Below, in pieces: positions 1 through 12,949 of a stretch of DNA of 64,000 nt. The stretch comes from Cotesia glomerata. Taxonomy: Eukaryota; Arthropoda; Insecta; Hymenoptera; Braconidae. Each line of letters opens with the position of its first letter. The stretch's first letter is position 1. The stretch is from assembly GCF_020080835.1 (NCBI RefSeq), contig NC_058158.1, positions 14,260,001 through 14,324,000 of the forward strand. Direction: 5' to 3'. The notes under the pieces are model-generated. The model saw nothing but the letters and a program-made list of their open reading frames with translations. It did not search any database and had not been told where the DNA came from. Both the position numbers and the translations under genes were made by a program.

Positions 1-850
1 GCTTAGATTCTGATCGAATGAGAATGTTCTAGAAAATTCTATAATGATCCGGAAGTTCTAAAAACTACGTTAAGATTCTGATCGAATAAGAAAATTCTAG
101 AATAATCTAGAAATGTCTAGAATGATCTGGGAAGTTCGAAAATCTACATTTAGATTCTGATCGAATAAGAATGTTCTAGAAAATTCTAGAATGATCCGGG
201 AAGCTCTAAAATCTACGTTTAGATTCTGATCGAATAAGAATATTCTAGAAAATTCTAGAATGATCCGGGAAGCTCTAAAATCTACGTTTAGATTCTGATC
301 GAATAAGAATATTCTAGAAAATTCTAGAATAATCTGGAAATGTCTAGAATGATCTGGGAAGTTCTAAAATCTACGCTTAGATTTTGATCAAATGAGAATG
401 TCCTAGAAGATTCTAGAAAGATTTAGAAATTTTAAGAATGATCTATAAATTTCTAGATTGATCTGGGAAGTTTTAAAATCTACGTTTAAATTTTGATCGA
501 ATAAGAATGTTCTAGAAAATTCTAGAATGAACTGGGAAGTTCTAAAATCTACGTTTAGATTTTGATCGAATGAGAATGTTCTAGAAAATTCTAGAATGAT
601 TGGGAAGTTCTAAAATCTACGTTTAGATTTTGATCGAATGAGAATGTTCTAGAAAATTCTATAATGATCTGGGAAAATTTTAAATGATATGGGAAGTTAT
701 AAAATCTACGTTTAAATTATGATTGAATGAGAATGTTCTAGAAAATTCTAGAATAATCTAGAAATTTCGAGAATGATCTAGGAAGTCTTAAAACCAACGT
801 TTAGATTTTGTTCGAATGAGAGTGATTTAGAAAATTTCACAATGATCTAG
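1..850. repeat. Minisatellite, ~69-bp unit rich in TCTAGA
   Basis: About a dozen head-to-tail, slightly diverged units of roughly 69 bp. Each unit contains a stretch like GATTCTGATCGAATAAGAAT, then TTCTAGAAAATTCTAGAATG, then GATCCGGGAAG and TCTAAAATCTACG. Some units carry an extra ~20-bp TCTAGAAATGTCTAGAATG insertion. The array runs off the left edge of the window and decays after ~840. No open reading frame of note. Confidence 0.9.
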
Positions 851-1031
851 AATAACTCCGAAGAAACTTGAGAGCTTTAATATGTATGTCGTTCTTATCA
901 GTCGAAAATAAGCTGGATTATTTTAGAAACTTTAAAAACATCCCAAAAAATTTTAATATCAACAAATAACTGTACTATCAAAAATGACTCAGCGAAGCGG
1001 CTGTTCACTGCTAGTAATATATATAAATATA

Positions 1032-1900
1032 CTAGCTGTTACCCGCCCGCGCCGCTGGGCATTTTATAGAATTGTATTTTTAAATGTAGACTTGAAATTT
1101 AATTGGACTACTTTTTTTACTTGCACAGTTTCTAAATTTTATCAGATTGGCCTGTACCTTTTATCCATGTGATTATTCTAGCTAATATTCATTGTAACTT
1201 TTAATGTGTAATCACTTTAACATTTCCGTGGCTCTCTTCCAAAAATGAATAATAATTGACACGAAGAAAAAAATTTGAAATGAACATCGAAAGTTTCAGT
1301 TTAAGTAATTACAGGTCTCATAAGTGAATTTGAAATCTGCCTAGCTTAGAGTACGACGAATTTTGCTGTTAATTAAAATTTTCTCCGCGATATCAATTTT
1401 TCAGAGAAAGTTATTAGTACATGTTTTTTACGAATTCTCTTAAAATGAGTAGTTAAATTTCTTTTCCACATCTCAAGTATTTAGAAAATGCATTCATTTT
1501 AATCTGTTACATTCCCGCGATCCCGTAATAAGGACAATTACGGGATCTCTGTGATCAGCAAAAATAAAATGTCTGTAAAATTCTTAGTCTGTTAACTAAA
1601 TAGCTACATGTAAAGTTAAATTTTGGAAACCTTACAATCACTTTTCTCCACTTCTAAAGAGACGATTATTGTAAAAAAATATAATTATTAAGAAAGAACA
1701 ATATTTAAATCGGTTGCCCTTGGAGGCCATACCTGTAATTTCCTTTTTTTCTTGAGATTCTATCAAATTTTATCCCTACAATAATAATACATGAGACTGT
1801 AGAGTTAGTTAATAGTCGAAACTCGCAAAAAAATGGGACCTGATTCCTTATTGATCGAAATTAAGGCGCGCGCGTAGCGCGCTATTTAAATTTCTAGTAT
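1032..1900 (+). repeat. Dispersed repeat, copy 1 (CTAGCTGTTACCCGCCCGC family)
   Basis: Starts with CTAGCTGTTACCCGCCCGC and a CCGCTGGGC motif. It shares several hundred bases with the copy at 3658 and with an inverted copy ending at 50867. The family is moderately diverged and shows no coding capacity. A TA-rich tract abuts the CTAG end in copies 1 and 3. I cannot assign a class; a SINE, a Helitron fragment or a LINE tail are all possible. Confidence 0.6.
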
Positions 1901-1944
1901 CTATAGGAACTGTGTATGAAGAATATGAATTTTTTGACAATTAT

Positions 1945-3400
1945 CACTCCCACACTCCTATGTGGGGGAGGAATATTGTAAGATCCTATTCGAGATTATT
2001 TCTCCATTATAAATAAAAGGTTCCAATAAGACTTCGAGTCCATAGAAACTATTGTTTGGAAATGAGAGATTTTCATTGTTAACGCTCCCGCAATCCCTTT
2101 TGGGGTTGGAATTTGATAAAATTCATTCTTAGCTAAACTTGACATCATACATGAAGATTCCCACCAAATTTGGAGTCTGTAGAAGTTACTTGAAATCCAT
2201 TTTAAGGTGATCTCTACAGGAGAAATAAAAGATTCCACCAAATTTAGAGTTTTTAAAAGCTATATTTTGGAAATTAAGATTTTTTATTAACACCCACACC
2301 CGCGATCCTTATTGGAGGTGATTTGTTGTAAAATCCCCTCTTAGTTTCTATATCTATTTCTATATCACATATAGTAGATTCCTACTAAATTTGGAGTCTA
2401 CAGGAGCTATAGCTTAGAAATTAAAAATTTTAATTGTTAACACTCACCTCCGCAAGCCCCTGTGAGGTGAGCTATCAAAAATTCGTTCGTATATTATCTC
2501 TACATCTTTTACAGAAGATTCCTACCAAATTTAGAGTCGACTGGAGTTATAAAAAAAAAAAAAAAAAAACGGAATTTTTCATTGTTAACGCCCTCGAAAT
2601 CTCTATTGGAGTTGGAATTTGATAAAATTCATTCTTAGCTAAACTTGACACGAAAATTATACCCGAAGATTTCTACCAAATTTAGAGTCCATAAAAGTTA
2701 CAGTTTAGAAATTGAAATTGAAAATTCTAACACCCCCGCCCCCCGGCAATCGCTATTGAAAGTAAAATTTGTTGAAATTTTCATTTAGATCACTTTTACA
2801 TCACACATAGAAGACTCCTACCGAATTTGGAGTCTGTAGGAGCTATAGCTGGGAAATTAAAAATTTTCATTGTTAACACCCACCCACGCAATCCATATTT
2901 GGAGTAGAATGTCATTAAATCCGCTCTTAGATCATTTATACCTCACATATAGAAGATTCTTATCAAATTTGGAACCTATAGGAGCTATAACTTCGAAATT
3001 TAAAATTTCTATTGTTAACACCCAACCCTCCTAATCCATATTTGGAGTAGGTTGTCATAAAATCCACTCTTAGATCTTTTCTGGATCACATATAAATGAT
3101 TCCTACTAAATTTGAAACCTATAGGAGCTATAGCTTGGAAATTTTTTATTTTCTTTATTAACACCCACTCCCGCAATGTTTACTGGGGATGAGTTATTAT
3201 AAAATCCGCTCATAGATAATTTCTACACCACATATAGGAGATTTCTACCCAATTTGGAGCATGTAGAAGCTATAGTTTAAAAACGGGAATTTTTTATTGT
3301 TGACGCCCCCGCAACGCCCCTTGTGGGTGGGATTTCGTAAAATCCGTTCTTAGCTGACCTCTACTCAGCGAAAGGAATATTCCTACCAAATTTCAAGTCT
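1945..3400. repeat. Tandem array, ~143-bp unit
   Basis: The motif GTTAACACCC(A/C)CCC recurs near 2077, 2275, 2437, 2584, 2730, 2872, 3015, 3158 and 3299, which gives a period settling at about 143 bp. Each unit also has CTACCAAATTTGGAGTCT and GGAGCTATAGCTTGGAAAT. Units are diverged and A/T-rich between conserved blocks. The array sits between two copies of the CTAGCTGTTACCCGCCCGC repeat. Confidence 0.85.
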
Positions 3401-3657
3401 CCAGGTCTTATGGTTCCAGAGATATCGTGATGAGAGATTATATACGTGAAAATCGCTTATAGATATGTAGATAAAATATATGAAAAATTGATGTGGGTAC
3501 TCAAATGAGAGGTCTCAATGAGTGTAATATTGGGATGAGCTTATATCTTTAAAAATGTCAATAATTCACAAGATACAAGGTCATTTTTTAATTATTGCTT
3601 TCATTTGAGTACTCACATGCATTTTGATATATTTTTCATATTTACATATATATAATA

Positions 3658-3970
3658 CTAGCTGTTACTCGCCCGCTCCGCTGGGCGCTTTATAAAATTG
3701 TATTTTTAGATCTAGACTTGAAATTTAATTAGAGTATTGTTTCGACTTGCACAGATTCTCAATTCTATCGAATTGGCATGCACTTTTTATCTATGTAATT
3801 ATTCTAGCTAATATTAATTGTAACTTTCAATGTGCAATCATTATAACATTCTCGTGCCTTCCTTACAAAAATGAATTATTGATATGAAAAAAAAAATTTG
3901 TAATGAGCATTGAAAGTTTCAGTTAAAGAAATTGCAGGTCTTATAAGTGAAGAAATTTGCCTAGTATATA
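3658..3970 (+). repeat. Dispersed repeat, copy 2 (CTAGCTGTTACCCGCCCGC family)
   Basis: Aligns by eye with 1032-1345, including GGGC..TTTATA(A/G)AATTGTATTTTTA, the AATTGGCATGCAC-like block and the CTAGCTAATATT block. It is in the same orientation as copy 1, so the two copies flank the 143-bp array. Confidence 0.65.
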
Positions 3971-5180
3971 AACATAACCAATAGAATTAAAAAATTTTCT
4001 TTAAACAAATGACAATCGAATAGAATAAATTTAGTTACAATAAAAATTCATTATTTTTAAGTCAAAAAAATATAGGTTCCGGATAAGTAATCACCACCAC
4101 ATCATATACTAAAATCTTCTCCGAAACACGCTACATCTTATGGTATAAGTATTATTCCGATCGGTTAAGTAGTTTTTGCAGTATAACCGGACAAAAAAAC
4201 TGGCTCTCCATTTATTAGTAAACGGAGAAAATTTTATAGTAGAGTTTACTATCTAGTTATGATAAAATCTATTAACTGAATTCGATAGTAGTTAATATTA
4301 TTTAAATAATTATGTAAACCATCTGAATTGTAGTAGTTACCATCATGATGGTAACTACTACTATTATGATGGTAATCAGTAATAATAGCTATCATTATTT
4401 TAACTAGTTACTACTATTATCAAAATCGTAATTCCTAATATAACCTGATGGTTACAGTTACCATCAGTAATAATAATAGCTACTATTTAAGCTAGTAAAA
4501 AATATTTAAAAAATTAAAAATTTCTTTTAAAAAATTAGGAGATTTAACGAAAATAAGGGGTATTTTATTTGTCAAATTGATCACTTTTGGGCTCAATCCT
4601 TTTTGATTTGGCTGAAAAATTTTTGTCCTTTCCTACACTACTAAAAAATTTTTTTAGGATTTTTTTAAATTTTTTTACTCAACCCAAGAAAGAATGAATT
4701 TAAAAATAATCGGCTTTTTTATTCTCAAATAGCCATCACTTTTTTAAAAATTGATCATCCGGAAACGTATCATACAGAAAATTTTCGTTTTCAAATGTAT
4801 TTTTCGAAAAAAAATACCAAAAAATTTTCAAAGGTCAACTTTCAGCGAAGCTATAGACTTAAAAAAAAATTTAATAAAATCGTTCCATCAATAATCATTA
4901 TCAAAAGTATAAATGATTTAATATCTACCTTTTTTATAAAAAATTTCAGAGGGGCCCACTTTGCCCCCAAAATTTTGAGACCTAAATTTTAGGGGGGCCC
5001 ACTTTGCCCCCCCCCCCTTCCCCTATACTGAGAAGTAGATTGAATGGAATTAAAATAAACAGAATTGTTATGAAAATAATAAATATAAACTTTTTATTGC
5101 ACGCATAAAAATGATTTTGTTGAAATAACAAAAGACGGGATAACTGAAAAATATGTTCTGGTAACAAATGAGTATAGTTA
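3971..5180. other. AT-rich non-coding DNA with a GGGGCCCACTTTGCCCC fragment
   Basis: No gene seen. Around 4300-4480 there is a degenerate run of ATGGTAACTACTA/TAGTAGTTACCAT inverted motifs. At 4930-5030 a GGGGCCCACTTTGCCCC motif appears twice with a C-run; it is the end of a dispersed repeat found again at 14008-14310 and 18278-18563. Confidence 0.5.
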
Positions 5181-5194
5181 TAGTTACAAATCCA

Positions 5195-5650
5195 TTAGTT
5201 GCATTAACAAAATGTTTTAAGTTGTACTAACAAACCAATCTGTTAAATCACCAAATCAATTTGTTGTCCTAACGAAATCATTTTATTGCAATAACAAAAC
5301 TAATTTGTTGCTAAAATATTTTCCAAATCAGATATCACTGATTATAGCATATTTTTAAATTATGGATTCTTATAAAATTTAATGTAACATTTAATGTAAA
5401 TTTATTTCTTATTTTAATAGAATAATTTTGCTGTTTCAACAAAAAAATTTGTTATACCAACTAAATTATTTTGTCAAATCTACTTAAAAATTTTGCTGTT
5501 GTAACCAAATTTTTTTGTTGTTATAACATATCAATAACTTGCTATAACCTAAATTTTGTTATTTTAACATATAATTTGTTATCCCTATGTTAACAAATGT
5601 ATTTGTTACTAGAACATATCTTAGGTTATTTTAACAAAATTTTTTTCTGC
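5195..5650. repeat. Degenerate TTTGTT/AACAAA short-repeat tract
   Basis: Successive variants of TAACAAAxxAATTTGTTG, spaced 20-40 bp apart, make the tract rich in short inverted motifs. No coding potential. It may be a decayed inverted-repeat element; the boundaries are approximate. Confidence 0.45.
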
Positions 5651-6229
5651 GTGTGCAGTTACCGTGAAAATTGTATCCTAATAAGTTAACAATTTCGATT
5701 ATTTTAAGTGATCTATAAACTCAGAAGCAAAGTTAATTGTTGTAGTCAATTTTTTGTTAATACACTTTTAAAATAACAAACTAAAATTAAATATATCGTC
5801 AGTAATATTAATATATATTATAATAAAACAGCAAATTATTTTCGTTCGAATAATTGAGTAGTAAACCCAAAAAATAGTAAATACAAAGATAAAATATACA
5901 AAGTACAAACCTTATAAAGTCACTCAATTGAACGATTTTATAACAAAATAGAAAAGTAAAAATAAATTACCTACTTAGCATGTAAAAAAAAGTCAAACTG
6001 GATTCCCATAGTTAGAGTGCCACACGCAAAAAGAATAATGCAAATGCTGAAGTTTTTTCTGTCAGAAGATCTGTAAAAGAATTTCTGTCAAATAGAAGAT
6101 AAGAAATTTCCAACATATCTCAAAAATTTGAAGAATTTACAACTTTTAAATAATAAAGACTATAATCAAGCGGAACATCTTTTTAGCATTACAGAAGAAT
6201 AGGCTAGCGTATAACAGTAGTAGCCGAGT

Positions 6230-6420
6230 TGCTGCTTATTGGGAAAGGGTTAAGAATTAGCTTACAGTAGCGATGGAGTTACTACTGCTGCTTTTGACAT
6301 TACCACGGCCACTGTTGCCAGTTCCAGCCGGAACATGCCTGATTTATAGCCGTGCGAATCGAATTTTCGTCTACGTTGATGGTCGAGAATACTTGCCAGT
6401 AACAAACAACCATCAAGTTT
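6230..6420. other. Locally GC-richer unique patch
   Basis: About 190 bp stand out from AT-rich surroundings (ACCACGGCCACTGTTGCCAG, CCAGCCGGAACATGCC). A 63-codon frame on the + strand (6273-6464) covers it, but it matches no family I recognise and has no clear splice or polyadenylation context. It could be a conserved non-coding element or part of an untranslated exon. Confidence 0.25.
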
Positions 6421-6834
6421 TTCTAATAATAATAACAACAATGATATTTTCCTTTAAAGAATAAATTGCAACGAATAATAATTTTTATTTATGTATTTAG
6501 TAAACGGTATTGCTCGACATAAGATAATAAAAATTATATAATTGTTTTATAAATGTTGATATTCATTTTTGTCATTATTATTATAAATATTTTCACCCCT
6601 CGATTGAATTGAAAAAAAAAACAATGAAGTTAATCCTGGACTAACCTATTTTCTTTTTTTGCTGTATGTGTACTGCTACAACATTTTATTAATTTTGTAA
6701 TCTATTATTTACATTTAATTAAGCTTGTAAGATAACATGAAAATATTGTCTTAGTATTTGTGTCTTAGATCGAAAACAAATACTTAAAAATAATAGTATG
6801 TGGTCAGTTCGAATGATAATATTTATATTATTAC

Positions 6835-6836
<2 letters not shown>

Positions 6837-6895
<59 letters not shown>
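6837..6895. repeat. (AT)n microsatellite
   Basis: Pure alternating AT for roughly 58 bp. It makes apparent YIYIYI reading frames on both strands, which are not genes. Confidence 0.95.
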
Positions 6896-6900
<5 letters not shown>

Positions 6901-6989
6901 TACTAAACATTTTACCATATCTAAGATGATAGGAACCCCTAAGGGTAAACTGATCGCTAACCCGCCTACAGTTGGTATTAAGTATTGAA

Positions 6990-8814
6990 CTTTTTTCTCA
7001 TTTTACAGTCACTTTAAATTTAAACTGTCAAATTAACAATAAATACCTAAAATAGCTGCTTCTCCAAAGGTTGTGATGAGAATGAGTCCCGATGAGTTTT
7101 AAAATATTAGAATTGTTACGGTAAGACGACTAAAATTATTTTCTTTGTATACTTTTTAATACATTGTTTTTTGTCACAACCTTCTTTGAATTTATGAACA
7201 ACAACGCATTTCATGTTTCTGGTAATTATTTACGAAGCTAAGACTAGAAACCAAAAACAAATAAAATTATGAAAGAGGTTTTTATTAGAAATAAACAAAA
7301 CAATTGTCATGAAATTTCAATTGAATAAACAATGTAATAGAAACTTTTTTCAACGTAAATACCATTTACTACAAAGATATATGTTCCAATACATCTTAAA
7401 ATTCGATTCGTGATGATGACCATGTTTAAGAAGTGAATTGATCACAATTTTTGTTCACATATGATAGATACTTAAGCGTATATTTTAAGCGATGAATGAT
7501 CTCATCTTGAAAGTAAAATCAAAATGACCTGAAAAAATTTTAACAATACAAAAATCCATTAATCTTGATACACGTTGCTTTATATGTTGAAAAGTTTAAA
7601 ACTTTATAAAGGCATTAAACTATATAGCTATTTACTCTTTTATATTTGCTATCACTTTTTCGTATCCGTTAATTTAACTGTTTATTTAAGTCTCTAAATC
7701 TAATAATCAATGGAAATAAATTTTTTTTTTTTCATTTGTAGACAAGGCATGGGTATACTAGATTTAGGCAATTGTAAATTAAAAAATTTTTAATATAAGA
7801 AATGAATTGTATTATCGCTGTTGCATAAAAATTTAATAACTTTTTTGCGCCTAATGAGTAAGCAATGATCACATTATTGTTTAGTTTTTTTTTTAAATTT
7901 GAAAAAGTCAATGAATTTTTGGACTCTTACATTTTTATAAAAATATTAAAGTAATTTCTATAATACTACTATACAATGAAAAATAGAATTATTTTGTGCT
8001 TTTGTCCTGTCAGGATTAAAATAATTAAAATAAATGTATCGGATGTGTTCACACAAAAAAGCCTAATGCGTATACTAAAGTAATTAGCTCGTGCAGTTAC
8101 AAAGTAGGTCAAGTATCAGCAGGGGTTAGGACCCTTGTAGAAGCGATGAGCAACATTTTGCAGTTTTAGAACTGTCAACGAGTTTATCCTTAGTTGAAGG
8201 GTGTTAAATGGTAATTATCCTTTAAACTATGAAAGGAAATTTTTTTGACCTCAACCTTCTTCCAAGTAGACAAGATTTTTAAAAACATGACACACAAACG
8301 CTCATCAACGGTACGTTTTTTTTTTTTTTTTGACGTTTGTAAAAAGTTACATTTTGTCTAGAGTCTTGTAGTTTGACCTCCAAATAAGTGAAAATGGGCA
8401 TTACATTGACACAGTCTTTAGTATACTTCTCACATGTTCTCTTTTTAAGCATATTTTAGCTCATAAAGAAATATGTTTCTAAAATCGAAAAGGTTATTAG
8501 TTATTCATAGAACTAAATCGATGACGAGGCATGTCATTTTTTTTCAAAGAAAGCAACATGTTCTTGTGAAGAAAAAAAAATGTATAGAAAAAGAGTGAAG
8601 CAATTAATTTTTTCTTCCATATAAAAATTAAAATGAATTAAAAATAAGCTTACTCAAAATTTTGTGTTAAGGGGGTATATGCACTCAGATGTGTAAGAAA
8701 AGGTCTATTTTAAAAAATTTATTTTTTACAGTAATTAAGTTTATTTTACAAAATAAATTATACAGAGTTTTTATACAATGCTTTAACTTAACATTTATGA
8801 AAAAAAAAAATAAA

Positions 8815-8815
<1 letters not shown>
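6990..8815. other. AT-rich intergenic DNA, nothing recognised
   Basis: Homopolymer A/T runs and no open frame of interest on either strand. No repeat family shared with the rest of the window was noticed here. Confidence 0.5.

Positions 8816-8817
<2 letters not shown>

Positions 8818-8861
<44 letters not shown>
8818..8861. repeat. (AT)n microsatellite
   Basis: Alternating TA for about 43 bp following an A-rich run. Confidence 0.95.
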
Positions 8862-8863
<2 letters not shown>

Positions 8864-10980
8864 TATTAAAATATCGCCATATTGGTTGGAACCTCTCCCG
8901 CGAGTAGTGCTTCGCGGTGACCATCACAGCAGCCTTCTAGATCATCTGAATTCGAAAAACCAAGGTGAAACCTTTAGTTTAATAATAAATCCAGTCTTTA
9001 ATCGAAGCTTTTTTTTTTTTGAAAATTTACAAAATGGTGGCATTCGAAACTTTGGACTCAGATTTTCGATAAAAAGTTAAAAGTTAATTGTTTAAAAAAT
9101 ATAGTAATTGTCAACAAAAATCAATATCCTTCGATTAAAGACTAGTTCTTAATGCCAAAAAGATATTAAAATTTCATCAATATCCACCGAATGGTTTTCG
9201 AGTTATATTAGTCACCGAATGGATAAACACAGTTTTGATAAAAATGCGTTTAAAGTTTTTGCAGCTGCCGTCCACTACCTGCTCTAGTCACAACCGAGAG
9301 GTTTAATGTTGCTTCAGTAATTACTAAATATCTTGAAAAATATTCATCGGATTGACTTGAAATTTTCAGAGAATATTCTTAAAACATCATGCTTTAAGAA
9401 AATGAAAAAAAAATCGATTTTTCAAAAATTCTAAGTGCATCTACTCCATTAAATACTAAGAAATTAAATAAGAACTCATTCCGGCAAATAGTTGGATTAA
9501 AACGTCTCAAAAATGAAATTTATAGTATTTACAGTTGTGAACCCTTCAAGAAAAACTTTTTTTTTTTCAATTAAATTAAGTTTAAATTATATTAGTTTAA
9601 ATAAATAAAAGTAATACTTGTCATATCTTCAACTCAAAAAAATTAAAGGAATAGATAAACTATTTGGAAATTTGTTTAGTAATTTTAGGAAGGTTGTAAC
9701 TTCATCAATTAATTTATTAGTGAAGAAAAGTTAACAAAAATATATATATTTTTTTTTTAATACAAAAATAAATATGTAAAAAATATTGGCACAAATTGAT
9801 TCAACATGTTATTATTACGTAAAATAGTAACTAATATCATCTAGATAAGTTATGTCAAATGCATAATTTCAGAAATAAGGGCAATTAGGAAGTCCAAAAT
9901 TCCAAAAAATAGGAAATTCTTGGTGTCACCCCGATTTTCAAAAATCGAATTCTCATCACATCACGTCTTGAGGTCTTACATCACTGTTCTGACTATTTTT
10001 CCGAGATATCTCTATTAATGATATGGGAACAATTCCCACAATATGGGAATCATTCGTATAACCATAGTCCGAAAAAGTCTTAATGACAATCGAATACCCA
10101 TGTCAAATATACTGTATAGGCAAAGGATGAAATACCCCAGATTTTTCCTAATTTTTTCAAAACTTATTTTCATCAGTGAATAAATAGCTTAATGCATCTT
10201 TGAGAGGGTTAAAAAGTAAAACTTATAGAATAAAAGAATAGTTGATTGTTACATTATTACTATATTTCCACATAAAACATTTAAACAGTTCCTTCGATAT
10301 TAATTAAAAATTTTTCTGAGAATTTTTACTTTTCTTATATTCTAACTATATATGTCAACCATGTTGTAATAATTTGTTTTAATTCTTCCTCTACTCGTGA
10401 ATAATGAATAACTATATTTAATTGATTTTTTAACGTAAAATATACATTATAAGCAAACTTTAAAGGAATCTATAATATTTCGAACAGTTTGCTTTTATTT
10501 ATTGGCATGATAAGTTAACGAAATCTTTGGTTTAGTCACAGCATATCCACAGATTCTTTAAATGGTTTATTCCTATGTATTAGTGATGTATCAAGGGACA
10601 GGAAACATCTCTCTAGAGATTCCAATTCGTGCTCCCTGTCGGCGTCGGTCTCACTAGGTGATCTTATGACTCAGCACTAAAGGAATCCTCTAGAGACTCA
10701 TCTTTCTCATATAATGATCCTTTTTCAAATTTGCAAGGCTTTTTGTTAAACAGTAAAGAACATCTCAACATATATGTTCAACGTATTCATAAAAATAGTT
10801 ACAGTATAACACAAAAATACATGCATAAAATTTAATCCAAGTGTTCATAAATATTATAAATTATTATTTCAAAGGTATAAATGAAATTTAAATGATAGAG
10901 CTATATGAGCATTTAATACACTGTCAAAATATTGATATTTTGTCAAAAAAAAAGCAACGAAAGGAATTGATCTGTGACTT
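8862..10980. other. AT-rich non-coding DNA
   Basis: Contains a GC-richer start (CCTCTCCCGCGAGTAGTGC at ~8892) and then AT-rich sequence. The text TTCATCGGATTGACTTGAAATTTTC near 9345 resembles the middle of a dispersed non-coding repeat. No gene or RNA recognised. Confidence 0.4.
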
Positions 10981-10987
10981 AATTTTT

Positions 10988-11142
10988 AACTTCCCGCTAA
11001 AAATCTCAGATTCTCAAAAATCGGGAAGTTATTGTTTTTACCCCGTTTGGCAAAAATCGAGTTTTCATCAGATCTCGACGTTTGAAGGTCACAGGAAGCT
11101 TCCCTAACTACCCCCGCGATGTTGTCACTATGTCTGTATGTA

Positions 11143-11195
<53 letters not shown>

Positions 11196-12217
11196 CTATG
11201 TGACTCGCTTATAACTTTTGAACGGTTGAACCGATTTCATCGCGGTTGGTGCCATTCGAAAGGGCTACGCTGAACTTAGATTTCCTGAGAATTTGAACCG
11301 ATTCGAACCGATAGATTTTAAGAAATCTTGAAAAATCTTAAAAAAAATAAGAAAAAAATCATTTTTGAAAGTAGTTTTTTTGGAATATCTTTTAAACGGC
11401 TCTATCGATCAACTTCAAAAACTAATCCGCCCTTAAGCTTGAAAAACCACGCCGATCGGCGTCAACCCGATCAAAATCGGTTGATTCGTTCGAGAGATAG
11501 CGTGAACGAAAGAAAACCGAAAAAAACCGAAAAAAGTGTTTTTTTCACATAACTTCGTCATTTCTTCTCGGATCGTTTTTGATGATATAGAATAATTTCA
11601 GAAGTTAAAAAACCGCGTCGATTGCCGCCGAAAACGTGGAAATCGGTTGATTAGTTCAAGAGATATCCTCGACGAAATATTTGGAAATAAGGATTTTTTC
11701 AACATAACTTCGACATTTTTTGGAATAACTTTCAAACAGCTCTACCGATCGATTCCAAAAACTAATCAGCTCTTAACATCATAAAACCACGTCGATTGCC
11801 ACCAAGCTGGTCAAAATCGGTTGATTCGTTCGAGAGATATCGTGAACGAAAGAAAACCGAAAAAAGTGTTTTTTCAGAGTTACTCCGAAATTTCTAGTTT
11901 GACCAATTGAAACTTAGAAATTATTTATAAGGCTTAAAAAACTACGTAGAATGCCGCCAACCGCGTAAAAATCGGTTCATTCATTCAAAAGTTATTGCGG
12001 TATGAACATTCAAAAAATAGTGTTCCATGAAACTTCTATCAGACTTTTGAGCTCAAAGAGCTCAAAAGCATAGAAAAGGTATATTTTTGAGCTCGGAGAG
12101 CTTAAAACAACACACAGATTGTACTTTTGAGCTCGAAGAGCTCAAAAAAGCGGCCAGGTATTAACGGAATTAGCGGGAAGTTGCAGGGATGGCCTTTAGG
12201 GTCAACCGTTTTCCTAA
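10988..12217 (+). mobile_element. HINE-like non-autonomous repeat, copy A (near full length)
   Basis: Reference copy of the commonest family here. Order: AACTTCCCGCTAA terminus; a second GGGAAGTTATTG block; a (TG)n tract at 11147-11194; three or four diverged modules sharing TAACTTTTGAACG, ACCGATTT and CGCGGTTGG; GAGCTCGAAGAGCTC palindromes; TTAGCGGGAAGTT (the inverted copy of the 5' terminus, lying inside the 3' end); an imperfect GGATGGCCTTTAGGGTCAACC hairpin; and CTAA followed by a T-run. No protein is encoded. Asymmetric terminal inverted repeats, an internal microsatellite and a 3' hairpin are described for Helentron-derived HINE/DINE-1 elements; assignment to that group is inference. 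Confidence 0.65.
11147..11194. repeat. (TG)n microsatellite inside HINE copy A
   Basis: Pure TG for 48 bp at the same relative position as the AC/GT tract in every other HINE-like copy. Confidence 0.95.
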
Positions 12218-12940
12218 TTTTTTTTTTTATCTTTACAAATGATCTCAAGTGAATATTTTTAAAAAATTTTCAATAAAAATTAATTAAACTTTTAGTGTAA
12301 TATATTTTAATATAAAATTAAAAAAACTTTTAATAGAAGTTACAAGATTTAGCAAACTAACAAAACAGATTTCAATCTCTATCTATTTATATTTTCCAAC
12401 GAAACAACAATAATTCACCTAAAGATATAGTATATATTATAAACAATAAATAAGTTTGATTATTGTTTTTTTTTTGTTTCCGGCGGAAAAAACATTAATA
12501 TCAACTAATACCTTTTAACTGATTTATATAAAATGAGTTGAGCCATAGTATAGTAAGTGTTTGCAAGATTCATTAAATATACAAATCCATATTGTATACT
12601 ATTTTGTTAGGTACTGTTTAAAAAATTCAGTCCAGAAATCGAAGAAATCAATTTACAGTACTTTTTGGAATACATTTTAAATTTCCTCAAATTTAGCAAT
12701 TTAATTTTTTTGGAACTGAGAAAATTAGAAAAATAGATTACACCGGCACACAAAAAAAAAAGTTGTTTGTGCATTTGACCGGACCTATTTACGGACATAT
12801 ATTTCGAACCGCTGAATCTGAATTTGAAGTCTGTTAGGCGCGGTCACCTTCCAGATTTGAGTAAAATGTAAAAAACCCCAAAAAAAAGGCAAAAAATTGC
12901 AAAAAACTGCAGTTTCTTTACCCCTAGATATTTCATACTA
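12218..12940. other. AT-rich spacer between two HINE-like copies
   Basis: No gene seen. It contains a short inverted motif (CCGGCACAC ... GTTTGTGCATTTGACCGG at about 12742-12783), possibly a remnant of a small inverted-repeat element. Confidence 0.35.
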
Positions 12941-12949
12941 TTTAAGGTA

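Noticed and set aside
1..850. CRISPR-like array
   Set aside because: Units are contiguous and diverged with no unique spacers; the DNA is from an animal.
1032..3970. LTR retrotransposon flanked by the two direct repeats
   Set aside because: No TG..CA ends, primer-binding site, polypurine tract or polyprotein between them; the interior is a tandem array.
6719..8907. Frames with long YIYIYI runs
   Set aside because: Products of AT microsatellites, not proteins.
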